Shown here in pieces: positions 8,823 through 17,244 of a stretch of DNA of 34,985 nt. The DNA is from Theionarchaea archaeon (GTDB lineage Archaea; Methanobacteriota_B; Thermococci; Methanofastidiosales; SZ-28-30): positions 1 through 34,985 of the forward strand of contig JACVGT010000035.1 of the NCBI GenBank assembly GCA_018992685.1, written 5' to 3'. How positions within the stretch are numbered: position 1 is the first letter of the stretch; each line of letters begins with the position of its first letter. A program made the position numbers and the translations under genes. Below the pieces are notes generated by a model, which was not told where the DNA came from, did no database searches, and worked only from the letters and a program-made list of their open reading frames with translations.

Positions 8823-9227
8823 ATGTCTCTCAGAAGGAAGGTGGAAAGAATGGTCGAAAGATCTAAAGCCGAAGAACTGAAAATCCTTTTAGAAGCCCTG
8901 GAAGCTACCACACCTGATATTGAGGCATCTGCTGTGGTATCTGTGGATGGGTTGATGATTGCTTCAGCTTTACCTCGCGATGTAGAGGAAGATAGGGTGG
9001 CTGCCATGTCAGCTGCCATGCTGTCCCTAGGTGAGAGGACAGCGAAGGAGCTGGCAAGAGGAAGTTTGTCTGAAATCTATGTAAAAGGAGAGAACGGATA
9101 CGTTGTTCTGATGGCATCAGGGGAGAACGCAGTTCTCACAGCCCTGGCTCGTAAAGATGCGAAATTGGGACTGGTGTTTCTCGACATGAAAAGGACAGCT
9201 GAAGATGTTACACGACTTGTGGGGTGA
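8823..9227 (+). CDS. Roadblock/LC7 domain protein
   Basis: A Roadblock/LC7 (MglB-like) protein of 134 residues, almost all of it one domain. It shows the family pattern of a central strand VVSVDGLMIASALP, a helix with AAMLSLGERTAKEL, then VYVKGENGYVVLM-type strands and LVFLDM. Roadblock proteins dimerise and act on or scaffold small Ras-like GTPases. No GTPase is encoded nearby. The start is set at ATG 8823, after SD GAGGAG; TTG 8793 and ATG 8850 are alternatives, and 8850 aligns with the start of the 28552 paralogue. Outside the ends it is nearly identical to that paralogue. It is coupled to the V4R-like gene 4 bp downstream. Confidence 0.9.
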   Translation: MSLRRKVERMVERSKAEELKILLEALEATTPDIEASAVVSVDGLMIASALPRDVEEDRVAAMSAAMLSLGERTAKELARGSLSEIYVKGENGYVVLMASGENAVLTALARKDAKLGLVFLDMKRTAEDVTRLVG

Positions 9228-9231
9228 TATT

Positions 9232-9867
9232 GTGCCGGAAGAAATAATGGCAGACAACCTCATTATGAGAGTTTTTCTAGAAACAATTGATAACATCATT
9301 GGGCCAAATGGACTCAAATCGATACTGAACTATGCTCATCTGGAGAAGTACATCGGTCAGCTACCTCCAGACAATGATGAGAAAGAGATTCCCATTCAAG
9401 ACCTTCGGAAACTATATCTCTCGCTTCATGAAATGTTCGGGAACAAAGGTGCCCGCAGTCTTCAGCTCCGGGTGGGGAGAGAGAACGTGTACCGGGGTCT
9501 TGAGAAGCGTCCAGGAATAGCCCGAGCCATGCAGGTCGCCTCTCATCTCGTCCCCGAGACAACAAAAATGCGTCTTGGTCTAGAGAGACTGGTAAAGTAC
9601 ATGAAGGAGTCATCTAATAGATCCAGTGAAAACCTCGTTGAGATTCACGAGGAAGAAGATTGGTTCGTGCTCATCCAGAGAGAGAGTATAGAAAGTATGG
9701 GAATCACATCACGGACACCCACCTGCGGTGTTACCCTTGGCATCATTGAAGCTCTCATAGAATGGATGACTGGACATCCCCATGACGTGCAGGAAATCGA
9801 GTGCAGGGCAATGGGGGATCAGGCTGACATTTTCAGGGTTTCAAAAAAGCCAAAAAAGAAGGACTGA
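9232..9867 (+). CDS. V4R-like ligand-binding protein, partner of Roadblock
   Basis: A 211-residue protein with a C-terminal region like the V4R (4-vinyl reductase/heme NO-binding-like) domain: CGVTLGIIEALIEWMTG, then EIECRAMGDQADIF. The single cysteine in E-x-E-C-R-A-M-G is kept in its paralogue at 19478, while the last cysteine common in V4R proteins is absent. The N-terminal half is helical. GTG 9232 is chosen because VPEEI aligns with MPQEI at the start of the paralogue, and because the SD GGGGTGAT at 9221-9228 overlaps the upstream stop codon. Translation is therefore likely coupled to the Roadblock gene. It probably senses a small molecule; the ligand is unknown. Confidence 0.72.
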   Translation: MPEEIMADNLIMRVFLETIDNIIGPNGLKSILNYAHLEKYIGQLPPDNDEKEIPIQDLRKLYLSLHEMFGNKGARSLQLRVGRENVYRGLEKRPGIARAMQVASHLVPETTKMRLGLERLVKYMKESSNRSSENLVEIHEEEDWFVLIQRESIESMGITSRTPTCGVTLGIIEALIEWMTGHPHDVQEIECRAMGDQADIFRVSKKPKKKD

Positions 9868-10005
9868 CTCAGCAGTAGGATGGTCCTCTCCATTAGAGGG
9901 AGTAGGAGCTCTCAAGCTATGTAGACCTGAAAATCATTCTTTTCATTGTAGTTCTATGCCGTGCTCATGAACTCTGTCCAGACATATCTCGACTGAGAGC
10001 TCGAC

Positions 10006-11058
10006 TTACAGGGGGAGAATTCTCAACTGTTCATTCACTCCTTTTCCGTTGGTCAATTCCACAGAGTCTCCATTGGTGTACGTGAACGTTCCTTCCATGT
10101 TGATGGGTGCATCCAAGAACAAGACACTCCATCCCGTTGTGTTGTGCATGGTCAGAGGTTCCATTCTCATGGCCTGTGCAATCTTGGGGTAAATTGACAA
10201 TCCAATTTGCATGTCCAGAGTTCCCTTGTCTGTCTGGACAGTGACCTTCTGCCGTGAGGGTATGAATCGGCGGTATGGGGTTAAGTACACCCAGGTTTCA
10301 GGCATGAATCGGATCTCTTTGGTGACGAAGCATTCCTCACCATCAGGCAGACAGATCACACCATCCTCAAAATGGTATGGGGTCCCATCATCTGAAATTG
10401 ATTCACAATGGCATAAGAAAGCGTACAATTGATCAAAGTTTAGGTAGGTCCAGTCCATGGTCCTGATCTTCAAGAATTCCAGTGATCTGATCCAGACATG
10501 TTCAAATACACCTCTCCCCGTGACGTCTATGTCTTTTCCATTGACGGTAATTGTTCCATGAACATCAGACAGTGATTCGATGCCGCTGACAGAAGTTCCT
10601 TCAGTGACGGGGCACTGTCCATCCTTTTTGTTGCCCCACCGGAGTACTGGACCGCGAGGACTAAAGGTCAGATGGGTTCTGAACGTTTCGTCCTCCGAGA
10701 TGATCTTCTGTTCGTCTACACTGCAGACAGCTGCAAGCTTTTCCATTTTTGCAGTAACAGTACCTTTCTCTTCAGTGAAATTAAACGCGCTCTGAGGGAG
10801 GAGTTTTCCAATGCTGATGTGATTCTCAGGTTCCCCAACAGCCTGTGCATCGCCTTCCTGCACGGGAGAAAAGGAATCCTGGCAAAACCCTATGCTGTAA
10901 CCGCTCCCTCCCATGAAGGTTCCTTCAGTGATGGCCATCACCAAGAAGTTGTCTTTCCCTTCACAAGGAAAAGTCACGGCAAAATACCAGTCATTCCAGT
11001 GCATTGGCTGATCCATATGTTTCGGCCTCAGATCGTCCAATTCAATGTGTGTACTCAT
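10006..11058 (-). CDS. AttH/CrtC-like lipocalin-fold protein
   Basis: A 350-residue, beta-rich soluble protein with no signal peptide or membrane segment. Its general plan resembles the AttH/CrtC (carotenoid 1,2-hydratase-like) lipocalin-type family: an N-terminal HWNDWYFAVTFPCEG, a middle VTGRGVFEHVWI followed by MDWTYLNFDQLYAFL, and a C-terminal sheet ending GTFTYTNGDSVEL. No carotenoid genes are nearby, so a hydratase role is not supported; a lipid-binding or unknown role is as likely. ATG 11058 is chosen because it has a perfect SD, AGGAGGTGA. The homology call is tentative. Confidence 0.5.
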   Translation of the reverse strand: MSTHIELDDLRPKHMDQPMHWNDWYFAVTFPCEGKDNFLVMAITEGTFMGGSGYSIGFCQDSFSPVQEGDAQAVGEPENHISIGKLLPQSAFNFTEEKGTVTAKMEKLAAVCSVDEQKIISEDETFRTHLTFSPRGPVLRWGNKKDGQCPVTEGTSVSGIESLSDVHGTITVNGKDIDVTGRGVFEHVWIRSLEFLKIRTMDWTYLNFDQLYAFLCHCESISDDGTPYHFEDGVICLPDGEECFVTKEIRFMPETWVYLTPYRRFIPSRQKVTVQTDKGTLDMQIGLSIYPKIAQAMRMEPLTMHNTTGWSVLFLDAPINMEGTFTYTNGDSVELTNGKGVNEQLRILPL

Positions 11059-11102
11059 TTTTTCACCTCCTTTCTGCAACGCCGGCACTGGTACGCTTCT
11101 CC

Positions 11103-11114
11103 TACCTTAAGGTA
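11103..11114. promoter_or_regulatory. 12-bp palindrome upstream of the AttH-like gene
   Basis: TACCTTAAGGTA is a perfect palindrome whose CTTAAG centre lies about 50 nt before the ATG at 11058. It could be the TATA region itself or an operator overlapping it. Confidence 0.35.
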
Positions 11115-11395
11115 CCTCCACAGGAGGCTGAGCAATCTCTGGCAAAAAAGTCAGGGACAGTAGTTGCAGCTCACGGCATCTGGATACCGCAACTCAATCT
11201 ACACCTCCTTCTGAAGGTTCCATCCTTCATTACCAGTACCTTCGTGTATTCACCAATACAGGAGGAGTTTTAAGTCTTTGCTTTGGAGACGTGGAGTGGC
11301 CTCCAGCAATCGGATTTCAAAGTACGGTACATGCTGCTCGCAGCAGCTCTACCTTCTTTTCAATCCCCCCGTGGGTGACCAGTGACTGCTCGTTC
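11115..11395. other. Intergenic stretch without recognisable genes
   Basis: About 280 bases between the palindrome and the end of the DUF835 gene, part of a gap of more than 300 bases. It holds a small hairpin, GCTGCT/AGCAGC, at 11333-11347 and a minus-strand TATA-like AACTCC-flanked TTAAAA near 11260-11270. The only frames are short (about 20 codons) and resemble nothing known. Confidence 0.4.
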
Positions 11396-14008
11396 TTATC
11401 TTTCACCAATTACAATTAGCTCTCTTTCCAAGAGCCCCACTTCTTTTGCAGAAAGAGTGTCTGCATGCAGAGGGACGATCAGCCGGGAATTATTCAGCAC
11501 AATCGTGTCCTTCAAGTCCCTGAGAAACTTCAGTGCTACCTCGAACCCATTTTGAGTCATCAAGTATTCCATCCCATCCAGTAAGACCACAGACTGTTCG
11601 CTCCTCCTGGTGAAGTTCCTGATAATAAAGATCAATTTGGATAAGTCATTGGGGTCCACCCCTTGTTCCACCTGGGAGCGAGTCAGCCAGACCATGGGAG
11701 TCTTCACTAAGCTGTACTTCCTCTTGATTCTCTCAGGATGAGTTCGCGATATGACAAATCCAGGAATTTCATGGGTAACCAGGTCTACAAAGATTTCAAG
11801 TGATTTCTCTGGTTTCTTCTCCAGGACGACATAGCCTTCTCCCAATTCCAGGCTATACGTGAGATCTGTAGAAAAACTGTCTTCTGCCACTGGTTCTACC
11901 ATCAATCGAGTTCTGTCCACAAAAGCGGCACACATTCCTGCCAGAAGCTCTAAATCTTTCACATCTTCCTCACTCACAATCCTGCGCGTTCTGGGGTTAT
12001 CTGCTGCAATTGCTGCGAACGCTTCATCCCGAACGATAATGGGAACCCATACGAAGGAAGCTGCGTCTGAAGTAACTTGCTTCCCCTGAACCTCGTATGC
12101 ATCTTGAACGTAGACTGTCCTTTTCTCCAGAACGCATTGAACACCAAAGTACTCTGTGCTCATCAAAGAGAGAGACATGTCTCTCGGAGGGGCATCAGTC
12201 CCAGCGCCGTAGTAAAACTTGAGCATCTTTCTAACGGGATCCACCATGAAAATTCCACATCTATCAAATCCCAATCCGCAAATGCTGTCCACCATGGTGA
12301 TAAGCCCTCTCTCCCAGCTTGTCTCTCGCTGCAGCACCTGTTTTGCATTGAGGATAACCTCTGTCCTGTGTGCCTTGTCTGCAATCCTCTTCTCCAAATC
12401 TTTGTTCAAGTTCTGCACTTCCTCATACAGGCGGGAATTCCAGATGGCAGCGGAGACCACCTCGCTCAAAGGTTTCAGTATGTCTATGTCATGTTGGGTG
12501 TACTCCGGCTCCCTCCGAGCTAGATATGCTGCTCCAACACACTGGTCTTCAATAACCAGGGGGAGCAGGATCTCTGATATCGCCCCTTCCTCGTCGAAAG
12601 GCAGACTATCTGTGCTGTGGAAGAGAATACTCTCTCTCGTACTTATGCATTGATTCAAAATTTGCTGGTTGTACAGCAAAGCCATCACTTCAACATTCTC
12701 TTTCAAATTGGTTGAACTGAAGGCAGGATACACCAGGCTCCCATCCTGGGACACAAAGAAAATGATAAATCGATCTGCTCCCACCAGATCCCTGATTGAT
12801 TCTGAAATGTACTCAAAGCGTTTTTCCATATCCATGGTTGAATTAATCCGTTTTGTGGCTTCAAATAGATTTTTGAGCTGAGTTTCACTCCGTTTCCTGT
12901 CAGTGATATCCCTGATGATACTCTGGATTGCGTGAGGAACTTCGTGCCGGTAGAGGAGGAATGCTTCTGCTTCCACCCACACCTGATCGCCGTTCTTCTT
13001 TCTCAGCCTGTATTCGGTAGGAGCGGATTGATACCCCATCTCTTTAATTTCCTGGATGATATTACGGGCCTTGTAAAGATATTCTCGGTCTAGGAGAGCA
13101 GAAAGGGTCAATGACGGGATTTCGTCACAACTATACCCCAGGAGAGACAACATTGTCTGGTTTGCGTCCAGCAGCTGACCTTCAAAGTCATGGACCAACA
13201 CTCCCACCAGACTGCGTTCAAATAGGGAGGTGTATCGAGCTTCGGATTCTCTGAGCGCTTCAGTGGTGTGGTGTTCTTCAGTAACATCTCTGAATGCCAC
13301 TACTGCTCCTGCAGGGCCTGCACTATCGTAATACAGAGGAGCTGCGGTTATTTCCAGATATAGCGTAGTGTCCTCTCTTCTCTGGAGTTCAAGAGATGTG
13401 CAACAGGTGGAAGAACTCTGTGAAAGGGCTTGATGAAGCAAGGGTTCAATGCTGGGATTGCTCTCCACGTGAAGAATGTCTGAGATAGGGGAACCTACTG
13501 CTCGTCCGGATGACCAGCCAGTGAGATGAGAAGCCAGAGCGTTCAGGAAGGTTACGATCCCTGCTGTATCAGTTGTAATGACAGCATAGTTCATGGCAGA
13601 CAGGGTGTTAACCAACCACTGCCTACTCTCCTCAGTCCCTTCCTCACCTTCATGACGTCGTATTGCCCCTTCTATGACGGATTGCAGGTGCTTCTTTTTG
13701 AAAGGAGTCAAGAGGACCGGCTCTGGAAAGAACTTCTGTTCGCATGTCAGGAATACAACAGGAACACCGTATCGAGTACGAAGGGTGGACCCAATGCTTC
13801 TTCCATCTGGTGGCCCTGGAAAGTCAATGTTCACCAGAGCAGCATCACACGAGCCTTTCTTTGCATAGACAAGAGCCTCGCTCCCCGAAGGGGGAATGAG
13901 ACAGGTGTAGCCCAGATCATGCAGAGTCTTTCCGATTTCTGCTGAAGTTTTTTCACATGACTCTACTACGAGTATGGTTTTGCCCGTGAGATCACCCTTC
14001 TTGTTCAA
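11396..14008 (-). CDS. Multi-sensor protein: pseudo-receiver, 2 PAS, 2 GAF, DUF835
   Basis: An 870-residue cytoplasmic signalling protein. Domains in order: receiver-like (about 10-120), PAS (about 125-240), PAS with a PAC-type end DITDRK (about 255-370), GAF (about 378-535), a coiled stretch, GAF (about 565-705) and a C-terminal DUF835 domain (about 725-865). No histidine kinase, cyclase or output enzyme is present. The receiver has Asn60 where the phosphorylated Asp should be, and Thr101 in LLTPFK where the conserved Lys should be, so it is probably not phosphorylated. DUF835 is an archaeal domain of unknown role often found at the end of such proteins. The start is TTG 14008, with a TATA-like CATAATTTGAA about 22 nt upstream and no SD; the start is uncertain. 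Confidence 0.85.
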   Translation of the reverse strand: MNKKGDLTGKTILVVESCEKTSAEIGKTLHDLGYTCLIPPSGSEALVYAKKGSCDAALVNIDFPGPPDGRSIGSTLRTRYGVPVVFLTCEQKFFPEPVLLTPFKKKHLQSVIEGAIRRHEGEEGTEESRQWLVNTLSAMNYAVITTDTAGIVTFLNALASHLTGWSSGRAVGSPISDILHVESNPSIEPLLHQALSQSSSTCCTSLELQRREDTTLYLEITAAPLYYDSAGPAGAVVAFRDVTEEHHTTEALRESEARYTSLFERSLVGVLVHDFEGQLLDANQTMLSLLGYSCDEIPSLTLSALLDREYLYKARNIIQEIKEMGYQSAPTEYRLRKKNGDQVWVEAEAFLLYRHEVPHAIQSIIRDITDRKRSETQLKNLFEATKRINSTMDMEKRFEYISESIRDLVGADRFIIFFVSQDGSLVYPAFSSTNLKENVEVMALLYNQQILNQCISTRESILFHSTDSLPFDEEGAISEILLPLVIEDQCVGAAYLARREPEYTQHDIDILKPLSEVVSAAIWNSRLYEEVQNLNKDLEKRIADKAHRTEVILNAKQVLQRETSWERGLITMVDSICGLGFDRCGIFMVDPVRKMLKFYYGAGTDAPPRDMSLSLMSTEYFGVQCVLEKRTVYVQDAYEVQGKQVTSDAASFVWVPIIVRDEAFAAIAADNPRTRRIVSEEDVKDLELLAGMCAAFVDRTRLMVEPVAEDSFSTDLTYSLELGEGYVVLEKKPEKSLEIFVDLVTHEIPGFVISRTHPERIKRKYSLVKTPMVWLTRSQVEQGVDPNDLSKLIFIIRNFTRRSEQSVVLLDGMEYLMTQNGFEVALKFLRDLKDTIVLNNSRLIVPLHADTLSAKEVGLLERELIVIGER

Positions 14009-14018
14009 AGCTGGAACG

Positions 14019-14228
14019 CTATTTCAAATTATGTTGCCTTGTCCTGTGGGGCTTCTGAAGAGACAGCAGTAAAAAATCAGGTAATTCTGGAAGAAAACAG
14101 GTACCACGTAATATCGTAAGCCTGAAGAACTCACTAAGTGTTGCGCCCATGATATCTCTCGTCCCTTGTTTCCGCATTCTCTCTTGAAGTGTTTGATTGG
14201 AGTCTCTTCTTGTCATTTTTACAGACAC
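14019..14228 (-). CDS. Possible small protein, unknown
   Basis: A frame of 69 codons from GTG 14228 (ATG at 14216) that resembles no known family. It is listed only because a strong minus-strand TATA element, AATATTTATA at 14251-14260, lies 27 nt before the GTG, the spacing used by the leaderless genes here. It ends 10 bp before the start of the DUF835 gene. The alternative is that this promoter simply drives the DUF835 gene through a long leader. Confidence 0.25.
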   Translation of the reverse strand: MSVKMTRRDSNQTLQERMRKQGTRDIMGATLSEFFRLTILRGTCFLPELPDFLLLSLQKPHRTRQHNLK

Positions 14229-14250
14229 CCAGTATTTATTCGTTTCCTTC

Positions 14251-14260
14251 TATAAATATT
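14251..14260 (-). promoter_or_regulatory. Strong TATA box, minus strand
   Basis: AATATTTATA lies just after the end of the ATPase gene and points toward the DUF835 gene. Transcription should start near 14229. Confidence 0.5.
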
Positions 14261-14308
14261 TTTCCAATGAAAAGCAACCGACAACAGGAGAGTGATCAAA
14301 ATGATCCT

Positions 14309-16999
14309 CTACGCAGAGAGAGGTGTGACTCCTCTACGAACGAGCCACTTTCTCACTTCCTCAACACCCAGTATGACAAGAGGCGCAGTCATGATTACCG
14401 GCCACATTTTCCAGTCAACAGGTGCTGTTGTGAAGAACACGTAGAAGATGGGCACATAAACAATTGAAAAAATGAAGGCAGTTTCTACGAGGATTCCTGC
14501 TGTTATCCAGGAGTTGAACCGGGCAATATGACGTAGAGCACTCTGCCTGTTCGTTCTACAGGCATTGACATTCCCAATCTGGCTGAAAACAATGGTGGCC
14601 AGAAATGCTCCCGCTGCTTGACGGTAGAGGGCGTCAGTCTCAGGGAGACGTTGTCCCCATGCCCATCCTCCTCCATACAAGATTATGAAAAACACCATGA
14701 AGGACAAGGCAGCCTCAACAGGACCGATGATGCCATAACTCCTGAAGAATGTTCTCAAGCTCACGAGCCGTTCCTCCCGTCTGCGCGGGGGACGTACCAT
14801 AATGTCATCTTCCGGCGGCTCATTTCCCAGTCCGATGGCAGGCAAAATATCAGTTATCAAATCTATGGACAAAATTTGAATAACTGTTATTGGCAGAGGG
14901 ATGGGGAACAGAACGTACGCAATGAAAGGGACAATTTCGGGTATATTGCTGGTGAGAATATAGGTAATGAACTTTTTGATGTTATCATACACTGCACGTC
15001 CTTCTTGTATAGCTTTCACAATGGTGGCAAAATTGTCGTCCAGCAAAATAATATCTGAAGCCTCCTTGGCCACATCTGTCCCACTCAGCCCCATGGAAAC
15101 GCCAATGTCTGCCCGTTTCAAAGCAGGAGCATCGTTAACTCCGTCACCTGTCACTGCCACCACTTCATCCATGTCCTTTAAAGCATCGACTATCTTCAAT
15201 TTCTGTTCGGGCGCAGTCCGGGCAAAAATGATTTCCTCTTTTTGCAGTTCCTGTATGAGTTGTTCTTTTGTCATTTCAGCTAATTCTTCTCCCTGAATTA
15301 TCCTGGGATCCTTCACGATGCCGAGCTCCCTGGCGATATTTCTTACTGTCTCTGCCTTGTCCCCACTGATTACAATGATCTTGATGCCTGCAGTCTTACA
15401 GGCACTCACAGCATCGGGCACCTCAGGCCTGGGGGGATCAATCATGGCCACAAATCCCACAAAAATCAGGTCCTCAGCCTTATCTGGCAGCTCATCAGCA
15501 AGACTGTAAGCCAGGGCCAGAACCCGGAGACCGTCATCTGCATACCGTTCTGCCGTCTCTGTGAGCTGTCTCTTCTCGGTGGGAGATAGAACTGTCACGG
15601 CTTCATTTTCCTGTACTCGGGTACAGCGTTCAATGATGACCTCGGGAGCTCCCTTGACAGTCATATAAAAGGAGGAATTCTTCTTGTACGTCGTATACAT
15701 GTACTTCTCTTCAGGTGTGAAGGGCTTTCCCCCCACCAGTTCATACAGCCCGCTGAGTTTGTCATACCCGGTGAACTCATCGGCAAACTCTGCCATGGCC
15801 ACCTCAGTGGGGTCTCCTTTGAAGATTTTGTTCCCTCGTTCATCCTGTGCAGTCACGACCTCGTTACACAGTGCCATGACTTCTTCCATGGTATCTGCCG
15901 TGGGGGCTTTCTTGAAGTCCCAGGGTGCTGCAGCAAAGATCTCTTTGAAATCCAGGTACACCCTGTCGACGTGCAGCTTATTCTGGGTCAGGGTTCCTGT
16001 CTTGTCAGTGCAGATAACAGTTGTGGAACCCAGAGTTTCGACAGATAAAATGGTCTTTATGATGGCATTTCTCCGGCCCATCCTGTAGGATGCCTGGGTC
16101 AAAGCCAGGGTGACAGTAGGGAGGAGTCCTTCGGGCACGTTGGCCACGATAATTCCGATGGCAAAAATGAGGTTGGTCCAGAATGTGTTTCCAATGACAA
16201 ATCCTAAAACAAAGAATATGAATCCAATGGCCAGAGCCAAATATGTTATTTTCTTCACAAAGAGCTTCAATTCCTTCTGCATGGGGGTTAAATCACGTTC
16301 AACTGTCTGAGACAATTCACTGATTGAACCAATGTGGGTAGACCTCCCCGTCTTGATCACGAGGATGGTGGCATTTCCTCTCATGACTGTTGAACCAGAA
16401 AAGACTTCGCATGAGAAATCATCATGATTACCAAAAGCAACTTTTTCCACTGGTTCTGACTCCCCTGTTAGTATGGACTCATCCACAAGGAGCTGATTTG
16501 ACGCAATGAGAATCCCATCTGCTGAGATCTTGTCCCCTTCCTGGACCAGCAAAATGTCTCCAGGAACTGTCTCTTTGGCATCCATGAGCTTGCGGTCTCC
16601 GTTCCTGAGTAGTGCCACCTCTTTGGGAATATAGTCCAGAAACGACTGCATAAGCTGTTCCACCTTGTACCGCTGGATGAAAGAAACCGCGGCATTGAGG
16701 ATGACGACACCCAAGAGGGCAGCCCCGATTAGGTTGTATCCTTCCCCTGGCTTGAGGATGTGAGCGAAAAAGGAGAGTATTGAAGAGATGAGAAGAAGGA
16801 TGGGGAACATTCCCTTGAATTCCTCCAATAACATCACGTATGGGGACTTCTTTCGGTGGAAAACCAATTGATTGACGCCATATTTCTTCTTTCTTTCCTG
16901 TGCTTCTGCTGTCGTTAACCCTTTTTCTGAGGAATCAAGCGTTTTGAACAATTCTTCTCTGCTCATTCCCTCATATTCACCAAACTCCATCCCCTCCAT
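14309..16999 (-). CDS. P-type cation ATPase, type IIC-like (Na+/K+-ATPase-like)
   Basis: An 896-residue P2-type ATPase with all core motifs: TGES (178-181) in the actuator, VPEGLLP (288-294) in M4, DKTGTLT with the phosphorylated D332, KGAPE in the nucleotide domain, and TGDGVNDAP in the hinge. The ion-binding segments resemble the animal Na+/K+-ATPase more than SERCA: TSNIPEIVPF in M5 and SIDLITDILPAI in M6 keep the Asn, Glu and both Asp ligands. It should pump Na+, K+, H+ or Ca2+ across the cell membrane; the ion cannot be fixed by eye. ATG 16999 has the SD AAGGAGG, but a TATA at 17011-17020 overlaps it and would suit a leaderless start at the in-frame ATG 16990. Confidence 0.93.
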   Translation of the reverse strand: MEGMEFGEYEGMSREELFKTLDSSEKGLTTAEAQERKKKYGVNQLVFHRKKSPYVMLLEEFKGMFPILLLISSILSFFAHILKPGEGYNLIGAALLGVVILNAAVSFIQRYKVEQLMQSFLDYIPKEVALLRNGDRKLMDAKETVPGDILLVQEGDKISADGILIASNQLLVDESILTGESEPVEKVAFGNHDDFSCEVFSGSTVMRGNATILVIKTGRSTHIGSISELSQTVERDLTPMQKELKLFVKKITYLALAIGFIFFVLGFVIGNTFWTNLIFAIGIIVANVPEGLLPTVTLALTQASYRMGRRNAIIKTILSVETLGSTTVICTDKTGTLTQNKLHVDRVYLDFKEIFAAAPWDFKKAPTADTMEEVMALCNEVVTAQDERGNKIFKGDPTEVAMAEFADEFTGYDKLSGLYELVGGKPFTPEEKYMYTTYKKNSSFYMTVKGAPEVIIERCTRVQENEAVTVLSPTEKRQLTETAERYADDGLRVLALAYSLADELPDKAEDLIFVGFVAMIDPPRPEVPDAVSACKTAGIKIIVISGDKAETVRNIARELGIVKDPRIIQGEELAEMTKEQLIQELQKEEIIFARTAPEQKLKIVDALKDMDEVVAVTGDGVNDAPALKRADIGVSMGLSGTDVAKEASDIILLDDNFATIVKAIQEGRAVYDNIKKFITYILTSNIPEIVPFIAYVLFPIPLPITVIQILSIDLITDILPAIGLGNEPPEDDIMVRPPRRREERLVSLRTFFRSYGIIGPVEAALSFMVFFIILYGGGWAWGQRLPETDALYRQAAGAFLATIVFSQIGNVNACRTNRQSALRHIARFNSWITAGILVETAFIFSIVYVPIFYVFFTTAPVDWKMWPVIMTAPLVILGVEEVRKWLVRRGVTPLSA

Positions 17000-17010
17000 T
17001 ACGGGTTCCT

Positions 17011-17020
17011 CCTTTTAAAT
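17011..17020 (-). promoter_or_regulatory. TATA-like element overlapping the ATPase SD
   Basis: ATTTAAAAGG on the minus strand overlaps the SD AAGGAGG. If both work, the transcript start near 16990 would remove the SD, so only one is likely to be functional. Confidence 0.35.
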
Positions 17021-17151
17021 GTGTGCTGTATGTTTCCCGGGAAGTCTAGCCAGCGTACAGAAGATGGGTTCACCATACAGGTCTGAAGCTCTGATGCAAC
17101 TGGGAGCTCTCAGATTGCCACCAGGAGGAATTTTGGAAGGTAGAAAAGTAA

Positions 17152-17163
17152 CCTTTATAATCC
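17152..17163 (+). promoter_or_regulatory. TATA box for the aldo/keto reductase gene
   Basis: CCTTTATAATCC predicts a transcript start near 17183, giving a leader of about 60 nt that includes the SD at 17230-17236. Confidence 0.6.
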
Positions 17164-17244
17164 TAATCCCCCTTGAGAGGGGAAGTAACTCCTGCGGGTA
17201 CGATCCGCTGAGACAGGACAGCCAGACAAGAGGTGAAAAGAGGT

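Noticed and set aside
10672-11163. Plus-strand open frame of 163 codons
   Set aside because: It is antisense to the AttH-like gene, which has a perfect SD and a sensible protein.
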